From Actinomycetes bacterium (GTDB taxonomy: Bacteria > Actinomycetota > Acidimicrobiia > IMCC26256 > PALSA-610): DNA of 64,000 bases. The position numbers and the translations under genes are program-made. Under the pieces are notes generated by a model. It searched no databases. It saw only the letters and a program-made list of their open reading frames with translations, and was not told the DNA's origin. Numbering within the stretch: the first letter of the stretch is position 1; each line of letters opens with the position of its first letter. Shown in pieces: positions 9,568-19,093 of this stretch. The DNA is taken from contig JANYBW010000030.1 of NCBI GenBank assembly GCA_025360585.1, positions 1 through 64,000 on the forward strand, written 5' to 3'.

Positions 9568-9879
9568 CGTGTCTCCCAACCTCGAGGCTTGGCCCGCGCG
9601 ACCATCGGAATGTGATGCTTGGCTGACCGAACGCGTACCGACGGTAGCAAGACACGGAGCGTGACCGCAATGTCGAGGTGCGTCTGGCGGTGAGTTGTAC
9701 GGCGTATTCCAAAAGGTTGCGTGGACGGAGAGAAACCGACGGCATTTTCAGGCGAGTTGTGGGGGTTCGTCAGCATCGACACGGCCACGGTCGTGTTGTA
9801 CTGTTCCGAGGTTGTTACCGGGGGGTACGCGCCGTGAATCAGTAGCGCTCCCCGCACCGTTGACCCAGGAGCACGTTTG
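9568..9879. other. Divergent intergenic region upstream of the livK-type gene
   Basis: This 312-base gap lies between the acylase start (leftward) and the binding-protein start (rightward). Open frames across it are antisense extensions of the neighbours with poor composition. An AGGAG at 9867-9871 serves the binding protein. I see no clear promoter hexamers, hairpin or repeat. Confidence 0.4.
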
Positions 9880-11271
9880 ATGAACATCCGATTTAGTCCG
9901 GTTGTGGCCGGAGCCGTCGTGTTAGCGATGACAGCTGCCGCGTGTACCGAAAGCTCGACCACCAAGCCCGGCGCTACGACGACCACCGGTGGAACGAATA
10001 CCACGGCTTCGTCGACGCCGAACACCGGTGGTGGCAAGGATTCTCCCGAGAATAAATGGGCGCTTACCTATACGGGCGGGGCTGCGGGCACCGCGAGCGG
10101 TGACGCGTTCAAGATTGGCTACTCGAACCAAGAAGACGTGTTCCCCGAGGCTTCCATCGGCATCAACGCCGCGGTGAAGTACGCCAATGCTGAACTCGGT
10201 GGTATGGGCGGTCACAAGATCGAGTTGGTTCCCTGCAAGATCACCGTTGAAGAAGACGGCCAAAAGTGTGCGACCCAATTCGGCAACGATGCGAGCATCA
10301 AGATCGTGATGACGGGAACGCTGCTCGTGGGTGGAGCGGGTCTCTACGCTGGCCTCAAAGGCAAAAAGCCGGTATTGATCGGCAACGGCCTCACGACGGC
10401 AGACTTCACCACCGATGCTGGAGTGTCGTTGCTCACGGGTGCCGTCGGTGTCGTGACCGGTATGGCGCAATGGGTAGCTGAGTCGTACACGCCGAAGCCG
10501 AAGAAGGTCGCGGTGATGTACGGCGATAACGATTCCGCGAAAGGCGCGTTTGGTTTGCTGCTGTCGCCGGTGTTGACAAAAGCTGGTATCAAAGTAACGG
10601 GCGTAGAGGTCAAAGACCCAGGCGGCACAGCTTCCGAGGTCCAATCGGCGATCACGAACGCGGGCGCCGACACCGCTGATGTGTTGATTACCTTGACGAC
10701 GCAACCAGAGTGCATCGCGACGTACGACTCCTTGAAGCAGCTCAACATCAAGCCCGTCGTGGTGACCACCGGATTGTGTTACGGCACACCAATGACCGAC
10801 CACATCCAACAAGCCGACCCCGGTTACAAAGGCATCATGCCCGACGGCTGGTACTTCGGTGGCTACGGCTACAACTATTACGCACCGGATCTTGAGTCAG
10901 GTATGCAGACGTACGTTGCAAAGGTCCAGCAATACGGCGAGAAAGCTGCCGGAGCCAAAACGCTGGAGTACACCGGCTTTGGTGGGCCGTTGTTCGCAAA
11001 CCTCTTGACCGTCATCAAGCTCGTGAATCAGCTTGGCTATGACAAAGTCACCACCGACACGTTGCTTGCTGCGCTCAAAGGCTTTAAGGGCCCGATGATG
11101 TTGCAAGCGGGGGCCCTGAACTGTGGCAACCAGATCGTTGCGACCCAGGCGCTCTTCAAAGCTGTATGCGCAACTGAGATGGGTATCCAGCAGTACAAAA
11201 ACGGAAAATGGACGAGCATTGCTGATGGATTGAACGGCAAGGCAGTCGATTCTTCGAAGGCCAAGGCGTAA
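9880..11271 (+). CDS. Branched-chain amino acid-type ABC transporter substrate-binding lipoprotein
   Basis: 463 residues. The N-terminus is a lipoprotein signal ending at Cys22 (MTAAACTES), followed by a Ser/Thr/Gly-rich tether to about residue 55. The rest is a periplasmic-binding-protein type I fold like LivK/AmiC: FKIGYSNQEDVFPEASIGIN, a GGMGGHKIELVPCK strand, and VAVMYGDNDSAKGAFG in the second lobe. ATG 9880 is preferred over the adjacent TTG 9877, with AGGAG upstream. It is first in a four-gene operon encoding a complete importer. The ligand may be an amino acid, an amide or another small organic molecule; family members vary widely. Confidence 0.88.
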   Translation: MNIRFSPVVAGAVVLAMTAAACTESSTTKPGATTTTGGTNTTASSTPNTGGGKDSPENKWALTYTGGAAGTASGDAFKIGYSNQEDVFPEASIGINAAVKYANAELGGMGGHKIELVPCKITVEEDGQKCATQFGNDASIKIVMTGTLLVGGAGLYAGLKGKKPVLIGNGLTTADFTTDAGVSLLTGAVGVVTGMAQWVAESYTPKPKKVAVMYGDNDSAKGAFGLLLSPVLTKAGIKVTGVEVKDPGGTASEVQSAITNAGADTADVLITLTTQPECIATYDSLKQLNIKPVVVTTGLCYGTPMTDHIQQADPGYKGIMPDGWYFGGYGYNYYAPDLESGMQTYVAKVQQYGEKAAGAKTLEYTGFGGPLFANLLTVIKLVNQLGYDKVTTDTLLAALKGFKGPMMLQAGALNCGNQIVATQALFKAVCATEMGIQQYKNGKWTSIADGLNGKAVDSSKAKA

Positions 11272-11275
11272 ACGG

Positions 11276-13543
11276 ATGGCAGTGAGCGACGAAGCGCCAG
11301 CTGCGGAAGTTGATTTCGCGCCTGAGATCAAGCCGTTGCGACGTCGCACATTGCCTGCATCATTTCAGAGTCGGCTTCTGGGCGGGATCGGCATTGCGAT
11401 CCTGCTCAGAATCCTGCTCGATTCTGAACTCCGTCTGAAATTTCTGACCGGCGCTTCACTCACGCAGGGCGCCCTCGTTGCAGCGATCGCACTCGGGGTC
11501 GTGCTCACATACCGCGGTTCGGGCGTCGTGAACTTCGCGACGGGCGCGACCGCGATGTACACGGCGTACGTCTACACGGGCTTACGCGTTGAAGGAAAAC
11601 TCTTCCTTCCGCCGTTGCCGAATCCCTTCGCGATTGTCGAGGGCGTCGCGCATCACCTGGACGATAAATCAACCTTGCGGCTGCCTCGATGGCCGACGTT
11701 CATCGATTTTGGCGGTCACCTAACGCTGGTGTCATCGCTGCTCATGGCGCTGGTCTTTTGCGTGCTGTTTGGGCTCGTGCTGCATGGGCTTATCTTTCGC
11801 CCGCTGCGCCATGCACCGCCGCTCGCAAAAGTGGTTGCATCGGTCGGAGTGCTGCTGTTTTTGCAAGCCGTCATCGTGCGGCGTTACGGCACATCCGCAC
11901 GATCCACCTATCTGAATGTTGGCACTCCAAAACAGTTGACGTTGCCGTTTTCGATTCGTTTGACGGTTGATCAAGTCATTGTGATCGTCATGGTGATCTC
12001 AATCACGTTGTTGTTGTGGGCATTGTTTCGCTTTACTCGTTTTGGTCTCGCCACTCGCGCCGCGGCCGAAAACGAAAAAGGCGCAATGCTGTTGGGGTTT
12101 TCGCCAGAATTTCTTGCCGGAACGAACTGGGTGCTTTCAACCGTCATCTCCGGGCTATTGGGCGTGCTTGTGGCGGGTAACCAAGCTTCGGTCGATCCGG
12201 TTGCGATCACGCTGCTCGTGATTCCCGCGCTCAGTGTGGCGCTCGTGGGTGGTCTGAATTCCTTTGGTATCACGACCGCAGCGGCCTTCGCGCTGGCCGC
12301 GTCCCAAGCGTTGATCGGCTTCTTGCAAAATCGCACGTGGTACCCGAAAGCTGCGGGTGCGCCGATTCCGGGTGTCGCGCAGCTATTGCCGTTTCTGTTG
12401 ATCGTCGGTGTGTTGTTTCTGCGCGGTAAATCACTACCGACACGCGGCGCTGTCGCTTCGGGAAGGTTGCCATTCGCCACGAATCCGTCCCTGCGCAGCA
12501 CGCGGGTCGTTGCTCCGATCGCGGTAGCCGCGTGCGCCGTCGCGCTGATGTTCTTCGCAACGCCGAACGGGCGGCTCGCGATCTTCACCTCGCTGATCGG
12601 CATTGTGATCAGCTTGAGCTTTGTGGTGATTACCGGTTACGTCGGCCAGATTTCATTGGCGCAAATGATGCTTGCGGGGATCAGTGGCTTTACCCTCTCG
12701 AAACTCACCGGCGATGGCATTCATCTCTATGGGCACACGGTGATTCCGAAAATTCCGTTTCCGTTGAATGCGCTCGTGGGGGCCTTGTTCGCGATGGGTA
12801 TTGGGCTGCTGGTTGCGTTGCCGGCGCTGCGTGTGCGGGGCGTGAACCTTGCCATCGTGACGTTCGCGTTTGCGATCTCGATGAACGAGTTCCTGTTCAA
12901 AAACCCTGGTGTAAGCGGCGGATTTAAGGGCGCGTCCGTGAAAATCATTGGGCCGCTCGATCCGCTGAAGACGGCAACCGTCGGGCGCGGTAAAGGTGCC
13001 AACGTTTGGTTCGGCATGTTCTTGTTAGTGGTCGTCGTGTTGTTGTGCTCGATGATCGTGAACCTGCGCCGGTCGGGGACTGGCCGCCGGCTGCTCGCGA
13101 CGCGATCAAACGAACGCGCAGCGGCAGCTGCTGGCGTGGATGTTGCCGCAACGAAACGTACGGCGTTCGCGATCGCATCTTTCGTTGCGGGCCTTGGTGG
13201 TGCACTGGTTGGGTTTCGACTTGGCAGCGTGAACCAGCTCTACTTCGGCGACACGAACTCGCTGGCGGTGCTCGCGTTTGCGTATCTCGGCGGCATCGCC
13301 TGCATCAGCGGCGCGGTCACTGCGGGCATGTTGGTGCCGAGTGGAATTGTCTTCACGATCTTGCAGACGGTATTCAAGGTGCCTTCGGAATTCACATTGC
13401 TGTTGGGCGGCCTCGCGTTGATCGTTACCGCGATTATGAACCCCGAAGGTATCGCCGGTGGGTTCAACGCGAAGCTGCGGGAACGAAAGCGGGCGCGCTC
13501 CGGTGAGTCGGTTGTGGCCGCGCACGCGGGAGGCGGACATTGA
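11276..13543 (+). CDS. Fused LivH-LivM ABC permease
   Basis: 755 residues containing both permeases of a branched-chain amino acid-type importer. The first half (about 45-385) is LivH-like, with VLTYRGSGVVNFATGA early and FTRFGLATRAAAENEKGAMLLG as its coupling-helix region. The second half (about 405-735) is LivM-like, with LSFVVITGYVGQISLAQ, PALRVRGVNLAIVTFAFA and RRLLATRSNERAAAAAGVD. The two are normally separate genes; fusion is recurrent in actinobacteria. Some 15-18 membrane helices are apparent. The gene starts 4 bases after the binding protein gene and overlaps the next gene by 4 bases. Confidence 0.88.
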   Translation: MAVSDEAPAAEVDFAPEIKPLRRRTLPASFQSRLLGGIGIAILLRILLDSELRLKFLTGASLTQGALVAAIALGVVLTYRGSGVVNFATGATAMYTAYVYTGLRVEGKLFLPPLPNPFAIVEGVAHHLDDKSTLRLPRWPTFIDFGGHLTLVSSLLMALVFCVLFGLVLHGLIFRPLRHAPPLAKVVASVGVLLFLQAVIVRRYGTSARSTYLNVGTPKQLTLPFSIRLTVDQVIVIVMVISITLLLWALFRFTRFGLATRAAAENEKGAMLLGFSPEFLAGTNWVLSTVISGLLGVLVAGNQASVDPVAITLLVIPALSVALVGGLNSFGITTAAAFALAASQALIGFLQNRTWYPKAAGAPIPGVAQLLPFLLIVGVLFLRGKSLPTRGAVASGRLPFATNPSLRSTRVVAPIAVAACAVALMFFATPNGRLAIFTSLIGIVISLSFVVITGYVGQISLAQMMLAGISGFTLSKLTGDGIHLYGHTVIPKIPFPLNALVGALFAMGIGLLVALPALRVRGVNLAIVTFAFAISMNEFLFKNPGVSGGFKGASVKIIGPLDPLKTATVGRGKGANVWFGMFLLVVVVLLCSMIVNLRRSGTGRRLLATRSNERAAAAAGVDVAATKRTAFAIASFVAGLGGALVGFRLGSVNQLYFGDTNSLAVLAFAYLGGIACISGAVTAGMLVPSGIVFTILQTVFKVPSEFTLLLGGLALIVTAIMNPEGIAGGFNAKLRERKRARSGESVVAAHAGGGH

Positions 13544-14334
13544 ACATACAAGCTTCGGCGCCGTTGCTTTCCACCGCGGATATGTGCGTGACCTTCGGTG
13601 GCTTACGCGCGGTTGATGAACTTGATCTTCAGGTGCACCCAGGGCAGCTGGTCGGGTTGATTGGGCCGAACGGCGCTGGCAAAACCACAACGATTGATGG
13701 CATCACGGGCTTTGTTCCCACGACGGGTGGGATTACCTTCGATGGTAAACGCATTACGGATTTACCTGCCCATAAACGCGCCAAGCTTGGGCTGTGCCGC
13801 ACCTGGCAATCTCTCGAGCTTTTCGATGATCTGACCATCGAAGAGAACCTGATGGTCGCGGCTGAGACGTCGTCGGTGAAAGATGTGCTATTCGATCTCT
13901 TTGTGCCCGGCCGCAAGCGTGATCATGGAACCGCGTTGGATGGCCTCGATCTCTTAGGTCTTGCAGACTTGCGCCACCGGATGCCGAACGAAATCAGCCA
14001 AGGCCAGCGCAAACTCGTCGGTGTCGCGCGCGCCCTCGCGGCGAGCCCCAAAATGGTCTGCATGGACGAACCCGCTGCCGGGCTCGACTCGAGCGAATCG
14101 CAAGAACTCGGGGGCCGGCTCCGCCAAGTTGTTGATTCAGGAATCCCAATTTTGTTAGTCGAACACGACATGGGCCTCGTGACGAGCGTGTGCGATTACC
14201 TCTACGTGATTGAGTTCGGCCGCAAGATTGCCGAAGGCACGCCTGAAGTTGTGATGAATGATCCGCGTGTGATTGCTGCGTACCTCGGATCGAGCTCCGA
14301 ATCCAGTGGCGTTGCTGAACCGGGGGAGCGGTAA
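13540..14334 (+). CDS. ABC transporter ATP-binding protein, LivG type
   Basis: 264 residues. Walker A is GPNGAGKTTTIDG, the signature loop is ISQGQRKLVGVARAL (Gln in place of the second Gly), Walker B is MVCMDEPAAGLD, and the switch His is in LLVEHDMGLV. The start is TTG 13540, which overlaps the permease stop (TTGA) and has AGGCGG just upstream; ATG 13582 is a weaker alternative. It should energise the fused permease together with the next gene. Confidence 0.87.
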   Translation: MNIQASAPLLSTADMCVTFGGLRAVDELDLQVHPGQLVGLIGPNGAGKTTTIDGITGFVPTTGGITFDGKRITDLPAHKRAKLGLCRTWQSLELFDDLTIEENLMVAAETSSVKDVLFDLFVPGRKRDHGTALDGLDLLGLADLRHRMPNEISQGQRKLVGVARALAASPKMVCMDEPAAGLDSSESQELGGRLRQVVDSGIPILLVEHDMGLVTSVCDYLYVIEFGRKIAEGTPEVVMNDPRVIAAYLGSSSESSGVAEPGER

Positions 14335-15045
14335 ATGGCCGCGTTGCTGGAAATCGAAAACTTCTACGGTGGCTACGAAGGCGTAGCGGTCGTACGTGAT
14401 CTCACGCTGTCGGTGACCGCGGGCGAAGTGGTCGCGTTGCTAGGCCCGAACGGTGCGGGTAAAACCACGACGATGTTGAGCACTTCCGGGTTGTTGCCGA
14501 TTATCAAAGGTGACATTCGTGTCTTCGGCGAGACGGTCAAGAAACGCGCCCCGCACAAAATCGCCCGTGCTGGCCTCGCGCACGTGCCCGAAGACCGTTC
14601 GTTATTTTTTCAACTCACCGTTGCCGAAAACCTGCGGCTCGGCGCGGCGAAAGGTTCTGCCGATATTGCCCAAGCCTTGCACTATTTTCCCGCGCTCGAA
14701 CCGTTGATGGGTCGCAAGGCTGGGTTGTTGAGTGGTGGCGAACAGCAGATGCTCGCGATGGGACGCGCGCTCACCACGAATCCGAAACTGTTGATCGTTG
14801 ATGAAATGAGCCTCGGGCTCGCGCCGATCATCGTGGAACGATTGCTACCAGTACTGCGCACCGTCGCCGATAAAACCGGTGCGGGCGTGTTGCTGATCGA
14901 ACAGCACGTGGATCTGGCGCTAGGTATTGCGGACCGCGCGTACGTGTTGTCGCACGGCGATCTTGTGTTGCAAGACGACGCCGCGCACCTGCGCGCGAAC
15001 CGACACTTGTTGGAAGCTAGCTACCTCGGCGGCAGCAGCGAATAG
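14335..15045 (+). CDS. ABC transporter ATP-binding protein, LivF type
   Basis: 236 residues, the usual LivF length. Walker A GPNGAGKTTTML, signature LSGGEQQMLAMGRAL, Walker B LLIVDEMSLGLAP and switch LLIEQHVDLAL are all intact. Its ATG directly follows the LivG stop codon. It completes the importer (binding protein, fused permease, LivG, LivF). Confidence 0.88.
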   Translation: MAALLEIENFYGGYEGVAVVRDLTLSVTAGEVVALLGPNGAGKTTTMLSTSGLLPIIKGDIRVFGETVKKRAPHKIARAGLAHVPEDRSLFFQLTVAENLRLGAAKGSADIAQALHYFPALEPLMGRKAGLLSGGEQQMLAMGRALTTNPKLLIVDEMSLGLAPIIVERLLPVLRTVADKTGAGVLLIEQHVDLALGIADRAYVLSHGDLVLQDDAAHLRANRHLLEASYLGGSSE

Positions 15046-15309
15046 GGGAACCGTGAGCCCCACCTCGAGAATCCGCAAACCAGCAATGTTTTCGGGCTTC
15101 GGACGTTGACCCAGCAGACCCAGCGTTTTCGTCACGCCGATCGTTGCGATATTCACCGCGATCATCATGGAGAGTTCCTCCTCGCGCACGCGATGAGTGC
15201 ACCGTTGCTCGGCCGCGGCTGGGGTTGTTCTCGGATCGGATGGAGCTCTTCATAGTGCCTTTTCCGAAATGTCGGGTGCTGCGACGCGGGCAATCGCTAG
15301 CGTGATTCC
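15046..15309. other. Intergenic region with a possible small reverse ORF
   Basis: 264 bases after livF. On the reverse strand an ATG pair near 15168 is preceded by GAGGAGGAA, an excellent ribosome binding site, and opens a frame beginning MMIAVNIATIGVTKTLGLLG. The frame continues about 125 bases antisense into livF before a stop at 14920, and I recognise no family, so it is not called as a gene. No terminator-like hairpin with a T-run follows livF. Confidence 0.25.
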
Positions 15310-16536
15310 ATGGGTATCGATCTGCGCAGAATTGAAACTCCCGAAGATCTTGCCGAGTGGACGCGCGCGTTGATGCGGTCGTTTCACGCGGGTGATCAAG
15401 CTGATGAGCGGATTGCCTTGAACCAGCGGTTTGCGGCCGAATGCCGTACCACTGTCGCGGAAGTCGATGGGGTGATCGCGGGAACATTCCGTTCCTTCGA
15501 TACCGTCCTGACCCTGCCGGGCGGCGGCTCAGTGAATGTGGATGCCATCACGGGGGTGACGGTGCAATCGACGCATCGGCGCCGTGGCGTATTGACCTCG
15601 ATGATGCACGATGACCTTGCCGAAACTGCGAAACGGGGCCAGCCCGCGGCGATCTTGTTGGCCGCCGAGCATGCGATCTACGGTCGGTACGGATTCGGTG
15701 TTGCGACACGTGCGTTGGGTATCTCGGTGGATAAATCGCGCACGACGGTTGCCGGCTCGCCGAGCGCCGCAGCACAGGCGGGCCGGCTTGAATTTGTGAG
15801 CCCGGCCGAGTTGGTTGCGTTGGGCACGGAACCGTTTGATCGGATGCGAGCTACTCGAGCCGGCGAAATTTCGCGCTCGATCCTGAAGTGGGAGGCGGAC
15901 GCAAATGTTTCGCCGTGGCCAGGCGATCCGTGGAAGGGTTGGCAGGTTGTCTCGCGCGATGGCTCGGGCGTGGTGGATGGCTACGTGCAGTATCACGTCG
16001 ATGAAAAATGGGACAGTGGAGTTCCACAATCGACGTTGTGGATCGACTCCTTGGTTTCTACCGACAAACATTCACACGAGCGGATCTGGCGTTACCTCTT
16101 TGGGATAGATCTGATTGCCACCATTCGCGCCCGAGAGATTCCGTTCGATGATCCGATCCAGTGGATGCTCACCGATCCCCGCGCCATGACGGCCAACATC
16201 GACTTTGATGGATGCTGGTTGCGTCCGCTGGATTCCCTTGCGTTGCTGCGGGCGCGCACGTTGGGTGATGGTGCGGTGACACTGATGATCACCGACGCGT
16301 TCGGGTACGCAAATACCACGGCGCAGATCGTTGACGGATCGGTTACCGAAGCCACTAGCGCGACGCCCGACATTGTGCTCGACGTTGCGGTTTTCGCAAC
16401 CTTGATCTTGGGCACCGAACGGGCGACCGTCTTGGCTCGAGCAGGGCTCATCGAAGGCGCAGACGAACAGTGCCTCGCCTCGCTCGACTCGATCTTCTCT
16501 GCCTCAACGGCACCCTTCATCTCAACGCATTTCTAA
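15310..16536 (+). CDS. Eis-like GNAT N-acetyltransferase
   Basis: 408 residues in the three-part Eis arrangement: an N-terminal GNAT domain with acetyl-CoA-binding loop VTVQSTHRRRGVLTSMM, the motif EHAIYGRYGFGVAT containing the family's general-acid tyrosine, a second GNAT-like domain, and a C-terminal sterol-carrier-like domain ending in Phe (STHF), whose carboxylate acts in catalysis in Eis proteins. Eis enzymes acetylate multiple amines of aminoglycosides and also lysines or polyamines; the substrate here is unknown. It appears to be a single gene, and the position of the ATG fits the family N-terminus. Confidence 0.85.
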   Translation: MGIDLRRIETPEDLAEWTRALMRSFHAGDQADERIALNQRFAAECRTTVAEVDGVIAGTFRSFDTVLTLPGGGSVNVDAITGVTVQSTHRRRGVLTSMMHDDLAETAKRGQPAAILLAAEHAIYGRYGFGVATRALGISVDKSRTTVAGSPSAAAQAGRLEFVSPAELVALGTEPFDRMRATRAGEISRSILKWEADANVSPWPGDPWKGWQVVSRDGSGVVDGYVQYHVDEKWDSGVPQSTLWIDSLVSTDKHSHERIWRYLFGIDLIATIRAREIPFDDPIQWMLTDPRAMTANIDFDGCWLRPLDSLALLRARTLGDGAVTLMITDAFGYANTTAQIVDGSVTEATSATPDIVLDVAVFATLILGTERATVLARAGLIEGADEQCLASLDSIFSASTAPFISTHF

Positions 16537-16650
16537 ACGCACTCTTCGTCGATCGCCGCTGATCGCTCGCCGTTTTGGGCGCGTTTCGGCGTCACTTTCG
16601 ACTTGGCGGCTCGGCCAAAGCGGGGGTGGGTAGGGGTTAGGGTCCGGGGT

Positions 16651-17877
16651 ATGACTGATTTGTTTACGAATCCGCATCGCTATGGCGATCTGGCCGATTG
16701 GCGGCGCGAAGCGGTTGCGCTGCACGCGCAAGGGCCGATTCATCGCATTGAACAGCCGGGATATCAGCCCTTTCTTGCGGTGATCGGCCACGATGCGGTG
16801 CTCGACATTGAACGGCGCCCCGATGATTTCACCAATGGCCCCGAACCCGTGCTCGGAACCGACGAAGCAATTGCGATGCGCAAAGCCCAAGGTGCCGAGA
16901 TCCGAACTTTGATCCACATGGATGCTCCCGACCACGGCAAGTATCGGCGGCTCACCAACGACTGGTTCAAGCCGGCCAGTGTCCGCAAAATGAACGATCG
17001 CCTTGAGCACCTCAGCCGCGAAGCCGTCGCGAAACTCGAAGCGCTCGGTGGTGCGGCCGACTTCTATCGCGACATTGCCGCCTCCTATCCGCTCCAGGTG
17101 ATCCTCGCAATCTTGGGTTTGCCCGAAACCGATTATGCGCGCATGAACAAACTGACCCAAGAACTCTTTGGCGCCGAAGACCCCGATTTGCAACGAGACG
17201 TGATTTCGCCGGAACAGATGGTGGAGGTGATCATGGATTTCTATGCCTACTTTGCCGCGCTCACTGTGGATCGCCAAACCACACCGACGGATGATCTTGC
17301 CAGCCTGATCGCGAACGGCATCATCGACGATGTCGCGATGCCCGATCTCGAAAAGATGGGCTACTACGTCATTGTCGCGACGGCCGGACACGACACGACG
17401 GCGGCGGCAATGTCGGGAGGTTTGCGCGCGCTCGCCGAATATCCAGATCAGCTGCACCTTCTTCAAGCCAATCCCGAACTGATTCCAAACGCCGTCGATG
17501 AGATGATTCGCTGGACGGCACCGGTGCGCCATTTCATGCGTACAGCGCACGTCGACGCGGAAATCGCGGGTTACCCAATCAAAGCCGGCGAATGGTTGTA
17601 CCTCTCGTACCTTGCCGGGAACATGGACCCGAACGTGTTTGAAGACCCGTTGCGTTTCGACGTGGCGCGGACGAACGCTGATCGCCATATCGCCTTTGGG
17701 TTCGGTCAACACTTTTGTTTGGGTGCGCAACTTGCGCGCATGGAGCTGCGGTCGTTGTTCGCGCACATCGTGCCGAGATTCAAAACACTCGAACTCGCGG
17801 GCACTCCCACGACTGCGAAGACCACCTTTGTCGGTGGGCATAAGAGTGTGCCGATCCGTTACACACTGAACGCGTAG
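16651..17877 (+). CDS. Cytochrome P450, CYP125/CYP142-like
   Basis: 408 residues with all P450 landmarks: HMDAPDHGKYRR in the C-helix region, I-helix oxygen-activation motif AGHDTT at 245-250, ExxR at Glu284-Arg287, and the haem loop FGFGQHFCLG with thiolate Cys356. The C-helix and I-helix text resembles the steroid/fatty-acid side-chain CYP125/CYP142/CYP124 group of actinobacteria, though that is a weak inference. ATG 16651 gives the family's normal N-terminus; an in-frame GTG at 16603 would add 16 residues without homology. A soluble monooxygenase needing ferredoxin partners, none of which is nearby. Confidence 0.88.
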   Translation: MTDLFTNPHRYGDLADWRREAVALHAQGPIHRIEQPGYQPFLAVIGHDAVLDIERRPDDFTNGPEPVLGTDEAIAMRKAQGAEIRTLIHMDAPDHGKYRRLTNDWFKPASVRKMNDRLEHLSREAVAKLEALGGAADFYRDIAASYPLQVILAILGLPETDYARMNKLTQELFGAEDPDLQRDVISPEQMVEVIMDFYAYFAALTVDRQTTPTDDLASLIANGIIDDVAMPDLEKMGYYVIVATAGHDTTAAAMSGGLRALAEYPDQLHLLQANPELIPNAVDEMIRWTAPVRHFMRTAHVDAEIAGYPIKAGEWLYLSYLAGNMDPNVFEDPLRFDVARTNADRHIAFGFGQHFCLGAQLARMELRSLFAHIVPRFKTLELAGTPTTAKTTFVGGHKSVPIRYTLNA

Positions 17878-17917
17878 TGCGGGCACCGGGAATCGATACC
17901 GAAGAGGAGTCTGCCTG

Positions 17918-19093
17918 ATGACTGAGTCGTACCGAAGCTTGGATGCCGAAGCGCTCGTCGGTGAAGCGATTCGCCGGGCCAATGGCCGCGACGACTTCGG
18001 TGCGCTGCCGTTTCTTGAACCTATGAACCGATTGATTGCCTCCGTGAATCAAGAATCGCGGCTCAACGAGATCGGTGAAATCATCGCGACGGAACGGGTG
18101 CTGAGCCACGCCGTGAACCGTCTCAACTACGTCGCGGATCGTGTTCGTTATCCAGAGATCGCGACGCAACGGATTGAAAAGCCAGTATTCATAGTGGGTT
18201 TACCGCGTACCGGCACCACGATCTTGCACGACATCTTGGGCCAAGATCCTGATACGCGCGTCCCACTCACCTGGGAAACGATGTTTCCTTCGCCGCCGCC
18301 CCTGCAATCCACCTTCACGAGCGATTCTCGGATCGCCGCGTGTGCGGCAACGTTTCCTGGAGTCGAGCTTCAAATTCCTGCGTTCAAAGCCATGCATCCA
18401 ATGGGCGCCGAACTCTCCCAGGAGTGTGTGACAATGATGGGTGAAGCGATGTGTACGCCCTTGTTTCACAATCAGTTTCGGGTGCCGTCCTATCAGGACT
18501 GGGTCGATGACGAAGCGGATTGGTCACACGTCTACACGATGCATCACCAACAGCTTCAACATTTGCAAAGTGGCGTGGCGCGTGATCGGTGGGTGTTGAA
18601 AACCGGTGCGCACCTTTGGGGTCTGGATCACTTGCTCGCGACCTACCCCGATGCACGCATTGTGTTTACCCATCGTGATCCGGTCAAGTCGATGACTTCC
18701 TATGCGAGCTTGACTGCTTTGGTGCGCAGCATGGGAAGCAACGAGGTCGATCCGGTGGAGATCGCCGCGGACTGGTCCGCGCGGTTACACAAAGTGTTGA
18801 TGCGAGCAGTCGCCGTGCGCGCACAAGCGCAATACCCGAACGCGATTTTCTACGACATGTACTTTCAGGATTTTGTCGGCAACCAATTTCGAGAGGTCGA
18901 AAAAATCTACGTAGCACTGGGCTTGCCCATGACGGCACTATCCGCTGATCGAATGCGCGCGTTCATCGCGGATAATCCGCCCGGCAAACACGGGATTCAT
19001 CGATACGAACCGCACGAATTTGGTGTGATTCCTGAGCAAGTACGGGCAGTTTTCGCAACCTATATCGATCACTTTGGATTGGAGCCGGAATGA
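17918..19093 (+). CDS. Sulfotransferase family protein
   Basis: 391 residues. The 5'-phosphosulfate-binding loop of PAPS-dependent sulfotransferases is PVFIVGLPRTGTTILHDIL (about residues 89-107), and the 3'-phosphate region is represented by DARIVFTHRDPVKSMTSYASL. The overall pattern resembles the actinobacterial Stf/DUF-type sulfotransferases that come as runs near P450 and steroid genes. GAGGAG precedes the ATG by about 8 bases. The stop overlaps the next gene by 4 bases, so the two are co-translated. It transfers a sulfo group to an unidentified hydroxyl acceptor, if active. Confidence 0.82.
   Translation: MTESYRSLDAEALVGEAIRRANGRDDFGALPFLEPMNRLIASVNQESRLNEIGEIIATERVLSHAVNRLNYVADRVRYPEIATQRIEKPVFIVGLPRTGTTILHDILGQDPDTRVPLTWETMFPSPPPLQSTFTSDSRIAACAATFPGVELQIPAFKAMHPMGAELSQECVTMMGEAMCTPLFHNQFRVPSYQDWVDDEADWSHVYTMHHQQLQHLQSGVARDRWVLKTGAHLWGLDHLLATYPDARIVFTHRDPVKSMTSYASLTALVRSMGSNEVDPVEIAADWSARLHKVLMRAVAVRAQAQYPNAIFYDMYFQDFVGNQFREVEKIYVALGLPMTALSADRMRAFIADNPPGKHGIHRYEPHEFGVIPEQVRAVFATYIDHFGLEPE

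Noticed and set aside
14920-15168. Small reverse gene beginning MMIAVNIATIG with strong GAGGAGGAA site
   Set aside because: Half of it is antisense to the end of livF and no family is recognised; mentioned only in the intergenic entry.
16522-17982. 486-residue reverse ORF
   Set aside because: Lies opposite the P450, whose haem and I-helix motifs are intact; the reverse frame has no recognisable motif.
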